Below, piece after piece: positions 13,201 through 24,791 of a DNA stretch of 64,000 bases. The position numbers and the translations under genes were made by a program. Source of the stretch: Nemopilema nomurai (lineage: Eukaryota; Cnidaria; Scyphozoa; Rhizostomeae; Rhizostomatidae); contig ML133386.1 of the NCBI GenBank assembly GCA_003864495.1, positions 2,925,375-2,989,374 on the forward strand, given 5' to 3'. Under the pieces are notes generated by a model. It had not been told where the DNA came from, searched no databases, and saw only the letters and a list, made by a program, of their open reading frames with translations. Each line of letters opens with the position of its first letter. Positions within the stretch are counted from its first letter, which is position 1.

Positions 13201-15695
13201 CGCCAAAATTTGCACCCTACTCGTATTTTTATTTCTAAGAAAGTGTTTTATAAGAAAGTAGTACTCGATTCGTCAAAAATGTTAAGAAAGTTTAGTACTG
13301 GAATTTGCAAACCTAAGAAACTTTAAGAATTTGTTTTTACCCAATAAAGATGAACAAGCAAAACTATGAATAAATTTCATCCGTTAAATTAGCGTTAGTC
13401 AGGAAAGTACTTATTAACAACTTATTAACAAATCCAATTGTATGTATATACACAGAATACATAATTAAAACATCTTCTCTAAATATTTAAAGTTTTTGTC
13501 TATTAACATTCTCAATTCTGACTGTGTACTGTGTTGAGTTCTATTAATCAAGAAATTCAATTTTGCCCTGAGAAAGTCTTAAGAAAGTTAGCGTATTGCC
13601 AGATTGTCAAGTAAAATTTGAGTACTCGGGTCACTTTGAACTTTATTTTAAAAAAATACGTGTAACGCCTGTAGATTTGCCTAATCTTGTACTGTTGTGT
13701 ATTGTAACTGGTTGTAGAAACCTCGCAAAAGAAACCCAGAGTGTAGAAATCCTCGCAAAGCAATCTTTTCGCCATCACTATTTTTAAATAAGCAATTAAT
13801 CCATTTTCAGGACGCTATTTGGTGGATGGTTGGCCTTCATATTGTCCCTCGTTTTCCTTGGTCTTCTGTCAGCCTTTGTGGAGCAGGTCTGTTCTCAAAA
13901 CATTTTTGATTAAACCCGTTCCTAGCAGCTTAGTATTCGCAATCATGCGATTGGCAGTTTGACACTGCACAGATAGAAAAATTATCAGCTGATAAAGCTC
14001 AATGCTATTAATTTTATGAAATGTTTAGTAGCCCTGCTCTTTACGGACGTGACATGTTTAGTAAGAAGTCAGGGATCATGCGATTGGTTGACTAAAGACC
14101 GCTGGATATAGAAGCTGCAGCGAATTCGTTTAAATAGATATTGTTCGTCTGCAAATATTGTTGATTCGCTTGCATTGGAGTGTTTTTTTGCTTAGAGGCC
14201 TCTAGCTTTTTGCCTCTGGCAAAGAGGTCTTTTTTTTCAAACATAAAATTCTTAAACTGGTAAGATGTTACAATCATGAAGATTCCTAATAAGGATGTCC
14301 GTCTGATTAATTCGGTAAAATATCTAAAAGCATGGATTATTTTTTAATGAAGATGGTTGTGTTGTTGATGAGATTTTTTCGTTCTTCAGTTCGCAAAGCT
14401 GTTGGGCTGCGTTTTCAATTTGCAAATAAGTGTAACAGGAATAACGATCATAGCATTAGGAACGAGCATGCCAGACACGTTTGCCAGCAGATCAGCTGCC
14501 GTGCAAGATGATACCGCTGATGCCTCCATTGGCAACATAACAGGTATGTGCCTATATGACAAAATGACACGCGTTAATCTTCGAAGTAGCTTTGGCAAAC
14601 ACCTATCTACTTAAGTTTGTAAGCGTTCTTCGGTATTTGTTTTTAGACAGTTATCCCCTCCCCAGATCCAGTAAAAGAATCAAGATTAAGACAAGCTGGA
14701 AAATACTGTCCTAATCAATTTCAGATGCTTTGTCATCTATTGTATTGCAAAGAAATTTTAAAGAAGTAGAGGCTTGTATGCACAGAATCAATTTAAGAAG
14801 ATTTACTCTCAAATTAGAAGTTGCTGATCCAAGCGATTGCATTATCAGTATGATAAAACGAGGAGATGCACCAGTCCTCTTTCAACATAACTCAGCAAAA
14901 AATCTCTCTTTGTTATTTGCACAAATTCCTTCTCAATTGCGTGTCCATGCAAGCTACTGGCTGTTTTCCTTTCAGTTGCCCGCAATCGACAATTAATTGT
15001 TCTTTCCTCCAGGCAGTAACAGCGTGAACGTGTTTCTTGGCTTGGGCCTGCCCTGGGTCATCAAGACCATCTACTTCAAACTGAAGGGAGACGAGGTCAA
15101 AGTCATCGACGACAATTTGACTTTCTCGGTCACAGTGTTTCTCTGTTGCGGCGTCATCTGTTTGCTTTTCCTGGTTCTTCGAAGAAAGGTTGGTCGCCTC
15201 AGTTTCCTTGCAGCCATCGTAGTTATTTTATACGTTAAAGAACAATGGCTTGAACGCCTACTATGATTTTTATTGTCATTGCACAACTTCGCATTGAAAA
15301 AGTTTCTGACTTTTTCAAAATAGACTTTCCAAAAACTAGCTGCCTTCAGAAAAAAGCACTTTTTTCAAATTTATGAACTTGCGAGATTAATTCTTGAATT
15401 AGTCATGATTAATATCTTTAAAAAATATCGTCGCGAGTAACAATTTGCCAGCAGCCACAACCTTTCACAGAATAGAAAGTTATAATTGCGACCTTAGTTT
15501 GACGCCAGTTCATTTTTCTCTTCTTTGACTTCTGTTGAAGCTTTAACTTGGCCTTTTCCACCATAGTTGTTTGGCGGTGAGCTTGGGGGACCACGATGGG
15601 CGAAGTTCGCTAGCGGCCTAGCTCTCGTGCTATTGTGGGTTTTTTTCGTCGTGCTTTGTAGCTGCCGAGCATACGACTTACTTCCTGCACTGTAG
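4287..15695 (+). CDS. slc8a: Sodium/calcium exchanger (NCX, SLC8 family), 3' part, 17 exons
   Basis: Plasma-membrane antiporter that exchanges Na+ for Ca2+. Exons in continuous phase: 4287-4393, 5056-5100, 7039-7158, 7551-7693, 8413-8506, 9300-9366, 9815-10189, 10558-10726, 11066-11189, 11499-11640, 11757-11847, 12220-12313, 12770-12886, 13811-13886, 14390-14543, 15013-15188, 15567-15695 (TAG at 15693). Together they give 740 residues: cytosolic loop (about 1-138), Calx-beta domain 1 with a large insert (139-373), Calx-beta domain 2 (374-492), linker, then the C-terminal membrane half with the alpha-2 repeat ([33 protein letters not shown]) and the family-typical [11 protein letters not shown] end. 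Family members usually exceed 900 residues; the N-terminal half (signal, helices 1-5, alpha-1) is absent here and probably lies upstream, because the first visible exon starts inside the loop in phase 0 after a good acceptor. Splice sites are by eye. Identity is certain from alpha-2 and the Calx-beta motifs. Confidence 0.95.
8413..10726 (+). other. slc8a: Exons encoding NCX Calx-beta domain 1 (CBD1) with insertion
   Basis: Exon 8413-8506 encodes the first strand pair ([24 protein letters not shown]). The fold resumes at the end of exon 9815-10189 with [19 protein letters not shown], the counterpart of the vertebrate TEDGTANAGSDYEF segment, and continues through exon 10558-10726 ([21 protein letters not shown]). 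In between lie about 120 residues with no counterpart in the NCX proteins I know. The acidic Asp of TRDG is kept, but the vertebrate triple-Asp loops are replaced by KAAEADSS and INDSE, so Ca2+ binding here is probably reduced. Confidence 0.85.
9300..10110 (+). other. slc8a: NCX CBD1 insert-coding exon segment
   Basis: Exon 9300-9366 (22 codons, ending TLGGT) and the first roughly 99 codons of exon 9815-10189 encode a Ser/Asp/Glu-rich, low-complexity insert. It includes [30 protein letters not shown] and [11 protein letters not shown], the last two looking like kinase substrate sequences. It sits between the first and second halves of Calx-beta domain 1, where vertebrate proteins have a short turn. 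Phase is continuous across it and both splice sites are good, so it is not an obvious intron retention. Exon 9300-9366 changes phase, so skipping it alone would shift the frame. Confidence 0.75.
10926..11050. repeat. AT-rich 16-bp minisatellite in an NCX intron
   Basis: Degenerate tandem copies of a unit like TACCTCCATTTATTAA run through most of the intron between exons 10558-10726 and 11066-11189, and end about 15 bases before the acceptor. No coding content. Confidence 0.75.
11066..11847 (+). other. slc8a: Exons encoding NCX Calx-beta domain 2 (CBD2)
   Basis: Three exons (11066-11189, 11499-11640, 11757-11847) encode a recognisable second Calx-beta domain: [58 protein letters not shown] and KSFILLLYN. 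The codon split across the first junction restores the family motif [12 protein letters not shown]. The loop that in vertebrate NCX carries consecutive Asp/Glu (IDDEE) reads NMNSK here, and the C-terminal acidic cluster is also lost (IITLTSAVDEI). The fold is predicted intact, while Ca2+ coordination looks abolished. Confidence 0.85.
13811..15695 (+). other. slc8a: Exons encoding the C-terminal membrane half and alpha-2 repeat of NCX
   Basis: With the hydrophobic end of exon 12770-12886 ([15 protein letters not shown]), exons 13811-13886, 14390-14543, 15013-15188 and 15567-15695 encode the last transmembrane helices. Ion-coordinating residues of the alpha-2 repeat are conserved: the Asp in SMPDTFAS and the Ser/Asn positions in [12 protein letters not shown]. 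The transport half that is visible is therefore predicted functional. The stop codon follows a short cytosolic or luminal tail (RAYDLLPAL), as in other NCX proteins. Confidence 0.92.
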
Positions 15696-18600
15696 CCCAG
15701 AGGATTCGGGCCAACTTTCGGTAAGTCAATTTTATGTTTCTTACTCGTTTTGAGCCGGCGCTCAAACTTTGTATCACCGCAGAATAGGGAATGATACACT
15801 TGCGTCAGCAGCTTTTGAAATGATTTTATGCCCCAGAAAACTGTGGTCTGACATGGCTAACCTCGCTTTCGCGGTGATGCCACAATAAGCGATACAAAGA
15901 ATGAGACTGGATAATCTCGTTTTCTCGTTTGCCTTCGTGTAAAGCATTTCTTCCCAACAAAAAGGAACAATGTCCCTTCTACCCGTCCTTAATCTTTGGT
16001 ATCATACGTTCCCTTGCTTTGTTGTGAGTGAACTGCTTTTGAGAACGAAAATAAGCGGAAGACCCTGCTCACTCTTCTTCTGTTAAACTTTCGGCCTCCC
16101 ACTCAATTCTGCCTCGCAATGTCTTTAAGCACCTTTCTGTAAGCAGTTCTACTTTGCATGCAATACCGTTTTACTTTCTACATCGTGTCTCTTCTTGTAC
16201 ACTGATTATTTAAAAATGCAAATGATATACATCTGATTGCATAAAATGTTCCTGTTCACTTGCAGATTAGTTTTTACCGCACCTGGGAGAGTGAAACGAC
16301 CAGGAGTACCCTGCGGCCATAGTCGCCTAAGGGAACCAGCACGCAGAAAGCTTCACTCTGGAAGTGGATTTATTATGTAAATAGGAGGGTGTAATTAATT
16401 TAAATTGAGGTGGATATATAATATATTATTGCGCTGTGCTGCAATTTTTAATTCGCCCCTGGCTAGATAGAGTATTTGCTGAGTAGGGAACCCCCATGAT
16501 TGACATGTCTGCTTGAATTCGACGCACTCAAGTCGTTTGCTGTTGAAGAGCGTACGTTAACAGTTGGTGTTACCAGGCTTAACGTAGGAGATTTTGAAGC
16601 GGAATTTTGAAGCTATAAATTCCCAGAGTGTATTTTGTAAATTGTTAAGACTGTACCATGCCATTACTTTGTGATCTTGAGTTACGCTAGATTTGAATCG
16701 CAGCAACACGTTCAATCTAACCAGGGGCCAAGGTACGGGGGTTAGTCTGCGTCTCGTCCAGCTGAACCTGCCCTTCTGATACATGTGCATATATGTAGAT
16801 TTTCATTTGATCCAGATAACGTATGTCGATAAATACTTGTTTGTAGAACCTACTGTATAGTTGCGCTTTTAGAAGCTATTTAGGACAGAATTATTTATAG
16901 AATACTATATATATATTACTGTTTTTAACGCTCTAACGATGCTGACTTTGACAATTAATTATTAGTGTGTCCTGAATCAACTGACATTTGTCTCCGTTAA
17001 ATCTCGCCCTCTGCGTTAAGTTATTTGTTCAGCCTTCTTTGTAGACTGGCTTTATAGTGATTATATGTAAAATTTCAAGGCCATTGAATTTTAAACCTGC
17101 GCATACTTTACAGAAGGAGTGACTGTTAAATAGGAATATTTAGAGAGACAATCATCATTTTGACCCTCGTGTCGATGACTTAAATGCACATAACAGATTT
17201 TTCCGTAACTCCACACTGCAATATTATTTTTCCTGGTCTACATTGTCAAATGGTGCGTTTTCTTTCTGCAAATCTATTGGCAATGTCGTTATTATAATAC
17301 AATTGTTTTTTCCTCACATCTACTTCATGTGGAGACTATAATTAGAACAGGAGCGTATGCAGAAAGTATCTAAAAGGTGGGGACCAGATCAAAAAGGGGG
17401 CACATAACCACTCCCATTTTTGGATTTGGATGGGGTTTGGAAGGTCATTTAGTTTGGGAAGGGTACTCCTGCAACGGTTTGCCAAAAAGTGAGTAGCATG
17501 TCCACTCTGGTCCCTCCTTGGTTTCTACGTCATTGGAATAGAAGAAAGACCATTTGCGAGAAACATTTCTTCTATGTTTTTTGTTAATTTATTTTGCACT
17601 CAACGAGAAAGTGAAAATTAATTTAGCGACTGATGCTTCAGTTTTTCCTTCAACTTGGCTCATTTCTAGAGTCCCATGTCTTACTGGTATTTATTTTGAT
17701 CAGCTGTTGTTTTATTCTCACCGTTAGCTTCTATCACAAAAATGAAAGAAGTAAATCAAGTGATTCTGTCGCTACCATGTGTTTTGTCTTTATTCTGTCT
17801 AGTCGGCTTTCTTCCTTTTTTCAAGACTACAGACCTTTTAAAACACGGAGAAAATTGAGCATTATGGATATTGAAAAGCACACCACATCAAAATACTAGC
17901 AATTATGAAATCTGTAAAAACTTACTTTTTGCGTTGTCTAGGGTCAGACAAAATGGAAAAGTTTTACTTTTCGTTCAAACTCAATGTGAATGGCGCAAAA
18001 CGAATGGTGTGTAAGGTTAAACGGACCTATTAGGGTTCCTTTTAAACTGAAGGTGGACATTATAAAGCTAAAAAAAATTCACTTCACTGCACCATTAATC
18101 GAGGCTGCAATCTACAAAAGGAACGCAATGTTGATTGAAAATGTTCCATGCCCAGATTCATGAAGGCGCCAGTCAGCAAAAGTGCTTTCACATACAGTGC
18201 CATCTCTTTTATATTAAACTCAAGTGAAACTATCTGCAACCAGGCCTATCAAAAGACATTGCGAGCGAGTGGGACTTTTTCTCAAATAAAGAACGTTACC
18301 AAAATCAACGCCTTTGACTTTTATTGAAAAGACTGAAAAAACGAAATTTTACTTTGACCTAATATCTTATAGAATTTCACCCTCCAGTTCTATGTGTATA
18401 TTATGTTTGTTCTTTCCTAACTACAACCACTGTTATCTTAACAAAAACCTATCCATATTTCCTTGACATTGAATCAATCACAGAATGGCCTATTTTCAAA
18501 AATGCTTACTATATAGCATGCTTACCTTGACTCAATTTACCTGAAAGTTGCTTTCCTATTCTGATGTACAACTATATCAATAAACTTTTACTGGGTATTA

Positions 18601-19117
18601 CCTTAACCCTAAGAAAGTTAACAAATTGAAATTGGGCTTGGAAGCCAGTAATTCCCCCTGTCCCTGAAAATAAAGCTATTTTTGGGTTGTCAAGTTTCAA
18701 GTTATCAAACCTATAGTACATAACTTGTTTTTTAGGTTTTCGCTTGACATTATTTATAGAAACGTTTAGGTGTAGCGTTTTCCCTATTTATTTCAGAAGT
18801 GTGTAACCCAAAGGCACTCACTCACATGCTGCATTCTTTATAACACCAGGACAAATACGCATTGTTTCATCTCAACCAATAGAGATCAGGCTTTTCGTTT
18901 CGATTGTTCAAAATAAGCCAACCAGACACACTGGCTGCAGGACATATTTGGGCATATTAGCACAATGGGCATGCGTCAATGGCTTCATGATCATCTTCAA
19001 AATGGTAAATCTTTCATGGCGCTCAAAATTCACTCAAAAAAGAGCATAATACCGGCATAGGCTAGAAATATAAGATTACTTTGCTTAGAAAAGACAGTTT
19101 AACTGACTAAAAGCATC
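15696..19117. other. NCX 3' UTR and intergenic region up to the YEATS gene
   Basis: No coding region is supported. The first part must include the NCX 3' UTR. A good donor (GGTAAGT, about 15719) 24 bases after the stop and a good acceptor (TTGCAG, 16260-16265) suggest a possible 3' UTR intron. AATAAA-type hexamers occur (around 18283, 18579 and 18667) but none can be assigned to a transcript. The remainder is AT-rich; a G-rich patch at about 17380-17520 may be an old repeat. The short hydrophobic ORF at 17633-17899 looks like chance. Confidence 0.5.
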
Positions 19118-22100
19118 ATGGCACCAGAGGTAATCGATTTTTGAATATTTCCTTCATTTACCTACCTGTTTTCTGCTGGCCTATATTTCTTTCTGAACAT
19201 TACTTTATCCTATTGTCTGCATGCAGTTCTGTTTACCCCAGTCTTTTGTTCCTGTTTGGTATCCACCATGTATCAAGTGCCCACAGAAAGCGATGTAATT
19301 ATCCATTGTTTTCCCATTATTTTTCAACTCCAGATCCAAAACCGATAGTTCAGTATTTGATGCAGGTTGTTTATTTTACACTAATGCATTGCACTTTTGT
19401 TACTATACGCTGCGTTTTGCAGTGCATACAATTATTGTACTGAACATGTAAACCAGAAACTGAGGAATTCTTCAAACTTCTCTTTTACACAAGTACGTCT
19501 TAACCGGATATAAGAGAGTTCAAGCATTTATTTTGTTAGGTTAATTGCTGAGAATCTACGTTTCCACTCAATGTTTTTGTCATGAAAAGTAGGAGATGTT
19601 ACCTAAAAAAGAAAATTTTCAAATCTTGTCGTTGTTCCTGTTTGTGAATTCACTATGTTCTACTTTTGCAATATAAGTTTCAATTCTAAGTTTGTTCAAT
19701 TTTTATATTTGAAAAATGTTTTCAGTACAAATTGCTATTCATAAACAAAATCTTGATTTCCATCTGAGCAGAAACAGAAGCACTTCTTGAAAGTCTTCTA
19801 TAGTTTACAGAATGGTCAATTTTAATTGAATTTTTGTTGTTGTGAAAATTGGGAAGCAAAAGACAAAGGGTGTCAAAAATGATTGGAAAAGGTTATGCAT
19901 AGAAGCAGATAATGACTAAAACCACTTTAAAATGGAGATAAAGATTGATCAGGTTTATTTCTTCTAGAGAAATTTTTACTTTCTTTAATAACTTTTTCTA
20001 TTGGTAGCTTATATGATTTCTCATTTGAAATTTCTGCTGGAGCCAAAACTCATAAGCAATTGATCCAATAAAACTGGTCTATCACTTTTTTGCATACACA
20101 TAATCAAAGAAAAAAGATTGTGATACAAGCCACACTTTTATTTTTGCTTTTCTACTGGCATCCTTATGTTAAAGAAACCTTAATTAGTATATATATATTT
20201 TAAGCAACAATGGCTCAGTTCAAGTAAAACAACTTATTTCAATGAACATTAAGATTGAAGAGATTAAAATAATCCATTTTTGTTCATAAGTGCCTGAAAA
20301 TGGAAAAGAACAAAGTTGTGCTGACAAGGAACACCAACATTAGGCTTGATGCACTTTTCATAACCAGTCTCCAAATCCAATGTTTGGCCCCCTGAACTAT
20401 GGCTATCATAGATTTATTCTTATCAGCTATTTTGCTCATTTACAAATAACCAAATGGGCTGAAATTGTTCTCAATTTATTGTTTCTTCATCACAACTAAA
20501 TCTTTCAATTTAGCTTTTCTGATACAAAGTTTTAAACACTTTTTGAATTGATCTGAACAAGATTGTAACCAAATCTAGCAAGTTCAGTTCAGTCATTCTG
20601 TATCCTGGTGCCACTAATGCAGAACCTTCTTACTTGTGTTAGTAGATTCAGTCTTCTTGTTAAACATATTGCAAAAACCATTAAGTTGCTGCTAAACAAA
20701 ATAGCCAAAAACTTTATAAGAAGATTTGCTTGTTGTCAACAAACTGTTATCTTTGAAATTCATTACATTTTATCCAAAAAAGGACCACTATATTTGACAA
20801 GCAGCTTTTTGTTCCCAATTGTTTGAATACCACAAACAGTCTATTAAGCCCCTCTTTATTATTCCCCCTCCCTAATACGCCCCCCCCCTTTAATTAGCCC
20901 CTCCCATTTTCTTACAAGAAAGACTACAGGGTATAGTACAATGATCTAGTTATAGCTTGTGATGTATTTTGTCGTAATATTGTAAAAACATAGACTAAGA
21001 CTTAAAACTTTTTTGATTTCCATGATTTAACAATTCAGGTTTCAGCCACTGTTTTGTTATACATATACATTTAGATATAAACCAGAAAAGTTCAGGAAAA
21101 CAAAAATCATTTTTGCATACTTGGTCTTGATTTTTTAATTAAGCCTCCCCTCTTTCTAATAAGCCCCCCTCTAGGACCTCAAAAATAAATAAGCCCCCAG
21201 GGGGGCACAATAGAGCTTTTATGGTAACTGACACTTGGGGAAGGGCCAGGCTGGCCATTCATGGAAGGCACATTTACAATTTCTTAAATTTTCTTGGCAG
21301 TTCTAGAAACTATTCTCTTTAATCTGTAATCTTCTTTCTAGTGTGTTCAAGTAAAGATTGATATTGGACACAAATCAGTATGCCGAACAGACAAGACTGA
21401 GGAAGGCTACACCCATGACTGGGTTGTCTTTGTTAGAGGCACAGATGGCAGCAGTATATCACACTTTGTAGAGAAAGTTGTTTTCCATTTACACGAAAGC
21501 TTTCCCAAACCCAAAAGAGGTATGTATTTAGAGTTTTGCCATGAAGAATGGTTATTTCATATTCAAAACTTGAAAACTGCCGTTCAATCCAACAAACAGT
21601 TTTTTATTGCTTTTTTCCCTCTTTGAAACTCCTATGTATGATTGCAAGATGTTTTTTGCACTTAAAACCCTGATCAAATCTTCCCTTGCATCGTTGTATA
21701 TATTTTCATTTTTCCCACTTTGCTTGGTATCTTTTCACGCATTACACTTTTGACAAAAACTGCCATCAAATTCTTCTTTATGAGCTTCTTATTACAGTGA
21801 ATATTTTTCTTCTTTTGAAATCCAGTTCACCAAACCTCCACATCTTTTTATTCAGCAATGGACTGCCTAATGTTGCTTAACCATGACTATTCATCCTTTC
21901 TAATTTTGTTTGGGTTTTTGAGGCATAACCCTGATCATTCCCCAATCATGTTGTCATGTTCTGTTGGTTTTCACTTTTTTACAACATCCAATTTACTTTA
22001 CTCTGTCACTTAAGCTGTGTTAATTATATTTTACTGTACTGTCAGTGCTGCTATGTGGTGACAGGTTATTGTCATGAACTTGGCAGCTTTCTTGAAGAAA

Positions 22101-24791
22101 TGTTCTTATCAGATCATGATGGCTGCATAAAGTCTGGTTGAATTTTTGCAGCTTGATCTGAAGTGTTTTGGAATTATGTATGAGAAGCAGAATTTGTTTC
22201 TGAAATAGTTTTTAGCTGACTTTTGTGTGTGCAGCCAATGTATTACATTGCTTCACCTTTCTTGCTTAAGAGAACGTTCAGAATAATTTGCAATTTGTGA
22301 AGGCTTATTGGGATTAGAAGTCCGCTTATATCTAATTGCGCAATGTATTGGCGTCCAAAACTATGGCCTATCGTTTATGAGTTAAAGCAATATCACTGAC
22401 GCTCTTGAAGTTATTGCAAGGGCATTGTTAGAAATCAAATAAATATACCTCTTACCGAAAACCTCCTCCGTTCCTTCAACTCAAACTTCTTGCCTGCATT
22501 AAATCACAGTTTTTTATATTTTTAGGTGGCTTATCGAAGCGATTGCTCTTTCAAGTTGCTGTAACATTTTCGATTTCTGATTTCTTTGTTTTGGTACTAA
22601 AGAAGCTTTTCTTTTTAGTCATCAAGCTACCCCCGTACAAAGTGGAAGAATCTGGCTATGGGAGTTTTCTTTTACTCATCGAGATTTATTTCAAAAACAA
22701 AGAGGAGCCAAAGAAGGTCAAATTTGAATACGATCTGTACCTTCAGCTAGTTGGCAACCCCCCGGTCACCAATGTCCGTGTCGAGGTTTTGACTTTTACT
22801 GACCCAGTGGAGGACTTCAAAAAGAAGCTGCTGAAAGGCGGGGGTGTTATTGTGCCAATGAGTGGAATGAACCCTCCACCGCCCTCGAGGTTCGCATTTT
22901 AGTTTGTCATGCGCTGTTATTGCTCTTTATTTTGGGGAATAAAAAGGCGCGAAACATTTTTCGCACGTTGTAGATTGCATCTTTTCATGTAAACTTTATA
23001 ACTATAGTTAATATACGTATTTTGGCATTGTCGTAATTATTCAAACTTGTTGTTGACAGACTATGAAGTTTAGCTATTTATGAAAATTTACAGAAATGAG
23101 ATTCTCGCATGTGAAACATAGACAAGTATCCCTATTCGAAAGTTTGTCCGTTAGTTGTAATTTGATATTTTTATTTGTAGCCCAATGGGCGCTCCAGCCC
23201 TCCCGCCCCCAGTTTCTAAGCCAGAGGCTACGGTGAATCCCCAGCCGACCTTTTCTCCGCCGACCGCATCACCCCCACCACACCCAGTAAATAAAAACCA
23301 GAAGAAGGGATCGCCATCGTCTTCGCTACAGCAGGCAAATACGCACACCTCGAAGCCGCCGAAACTCAAAGAGAAGGAAACGGTTGTACAGAATCCTAAC
23401 ATGGCTGTAAAGAGGTCCAATGTCGATGAGATTCCGCCCTCGCAGAAGTTAAAAAAGAAAAAACTCGATAAGTCGTCGGATGGGACGCCTAAAACGTTGC
23501 CAAAGGAGGTGTCAATTTTAGGCCAGTCGGACGATAAGGCGAAGGCGAAGTCCCAAGCCCCGGTTGCGAAGAAGGCGGAAGACATCAAGGAGAGGCGGAA
23601 GTCAATCGAGGCTGGAATGAATGCAGATAAATCGAAGGTAACGAAAGTAGGGAAGGAGGGTAAAAGAGAAGGAGGCAAAGAGCTTAAAACGAAGGACATC
23701 AAAGATAAAGGCAAAAAGGATAAAAGCAAGAAAGGCGAAGGCGGAGACGAACCGAAAGTGCAGAAGCTGACCGTTAAACGGACGTCTACTGACGCCTGGG
23801 CCAGTACATCGAAGAACCTCGGAAACAAAGAGACGGTCCTTGATGCTCTCATGTCCGAACTGCGTGCAGATAACTCAGACAGTGATGTAGAAGACCTAGA
23901 CGATTCAGTACCCTTAGGTAACAAGGTTTTGAACCCGGAAAATAGTTCCAGTGACAAACTGGCGCCCGGTAAATCGAAAAAGCCAAACAAGACTAAAGGA
24001 GCTACCACGGTAACGCCCAGCTCGGACAACTTGAAAGTTAACGGTACGAGGAAAAAAGATACTTTGAGGTAATTTGCTTACAATAATTGAGTTATTTCCA
24101 TTTTTTAATGTTATTTTGCGTTCTTTTCAACAAAGTCTAAAGGAACATACATGCCATGTATTTTTAGTATTGGAGTCCTCAACAAAACACTGCATCATGT
24201 CGTTGGTACAGTGCCTTTTTCTGTTACTGAGAATTGCCCCCTGAGTAAAAGGGGTGGGGAAAAGTTCTGTCCCTTCAAATACCTCCACTTAAATACCTGT
24301 GCATACATAGCGTTCTTGTGAACTCGAAATGGGTGTGTAGACCTGATATTGCCGATTTCTGAAAAGTATTTTCATGCTTGCCTCAGTTTCTCTCTCAAAA
24401 AAAGAAGAGTGGTAGATTTATCTGTTTGCAACGTACCATTCAGGTAGAAAATTCACTTGCCTGTTGTCGTGTTCATTTTGTTTCAAGGTAGAAGATTTGT
24501 TTTTCTCGCTTGCACAATGTATTTCGATGAAACTCTTAAATCCATTCTATTATCCTTCTGCTTTCTCATAGTCCACAGAATGGCAAGACTGGTGGTGATT
24601 CGAATCCCCTAGTGGAACTGTGGAGGAGAATATCGACGACAGAAGACCGCGATACATTGCAAAGGATTGTCGACATCGTGGAATCGACGGGAAAATTCGA
24701 AGTAACAGACTCGACATTTGACTTCGATTTATGTTGTCTTGACAATGATACGATCGACAAATTACGTGAAAGTCTCGCGATAATAAGATAG
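19118..24791 (+). CDS. MLLT3: YEATS-domain protein, AF9/ENL (MLLT3/MLLT1) type, complete
   Basis: Nuclear reader of acetyl/crotonyl-lysine on histone H3 that recruits elongation (P-TEFb/SEC) and DOT1L complexes, by family knowledge. Exons: 19118-19129 (start, MAPE), 21342-21519, 22619-22889, 23181-24068, 24572-24791 (TAG). They join in phase to 522 residues, close to human AF9/ENL (about 560). The YEATS domain (about 5-138) has [37 protein letters not shown] and [11 protein letters not shown], keeping the His-Glu-Ser-Phe and Gly-Tyr elements that form the aromatic acyl-lysine pocket. A long Lys/Ser-rich disordered middle follows. The C-terminal ANC1-homology domain ([21 protein letters not shown]) binds partner peptides. 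The 12-nt first coding exon is inferred: an in-frame TAA lies 18 bases upstream and the donor is GAG/GTAATC. Everything from 21342 onward is secure. Confidence 0.93.
20850..21206. repeat. Interspersed-repeat candidate with AAGCCCC-rich ends
   Basis: Two clusters of AAGCCCC/TAATAAGCCCC motifs (about 20850-20912 and 21141-21206) flank about 230 bases of AT-rich sequence, including a run of nine C at about 20880. The second cluster ends in a short palindrome, GCCCCCAGGGGGGC. I could not find clear inverted ends or a target-site duplication, so its class is unknown. It lies in the first intron of the YEATS gene, about 140 bases before exon 2. Confidence 0.45.
21342..22889 (+). other. MLLT3: Exons encoding the YEATS domain
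   Basis: Exon 21342-21519 starts with [12 protein letters not shown], the same place where human AF9 and ENL continue after their first residues, and ends within PKPKR. Exon 22619-22889 completes the fold ([34 protein letters not shown]) and ends in a Pro-rich segment. A longer open frame upstream of 22619 is intronic: the acceptor TTTTTAG at 22618 gives the family-typical [11 protein letters not shown] junction. Confidence 0.93.
24572..24791 (+). other. MLLT3: Terminal exon encoding the AF9/ENL C-terminal ANC1-homology domain
   Basis: After [12 protein letters not shown] the exon encodes a helix-hairpin domain of about 60 residues: [56 protein letters not shown], stop. This aligns by eye with the human AF9 C-terminus that folds upon binding AF4, DOT1L or CBX8. 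Its presence separates this gene from other YEATS proteins (GAS41, YEATS2), which lack it. Confidence 0.92.

Noticed and set aside
14730..14996. 88-codon frame just before NCX exon 15013-15188
   Set aside because: It is intronic: the exon begins at the acceptor at 15012 and the upstream frame has no exchanger similarity.
17633..17899. 88-codon hydrophobic frame
   Set aside because: T-rich DNA gives hydrophobic chance frames; no family motif or gene context.
23151..24029. 292-codon open frame on the minus strand opposite YEATS exon 4
   Set aside because: It is an exact antisense shadow of the Lys/Ser-rich coding exon; its residues (Ser/Leu/Phe-rich) follow from the complement, and the plus-strand frame has correct splice phase and a recognised family.
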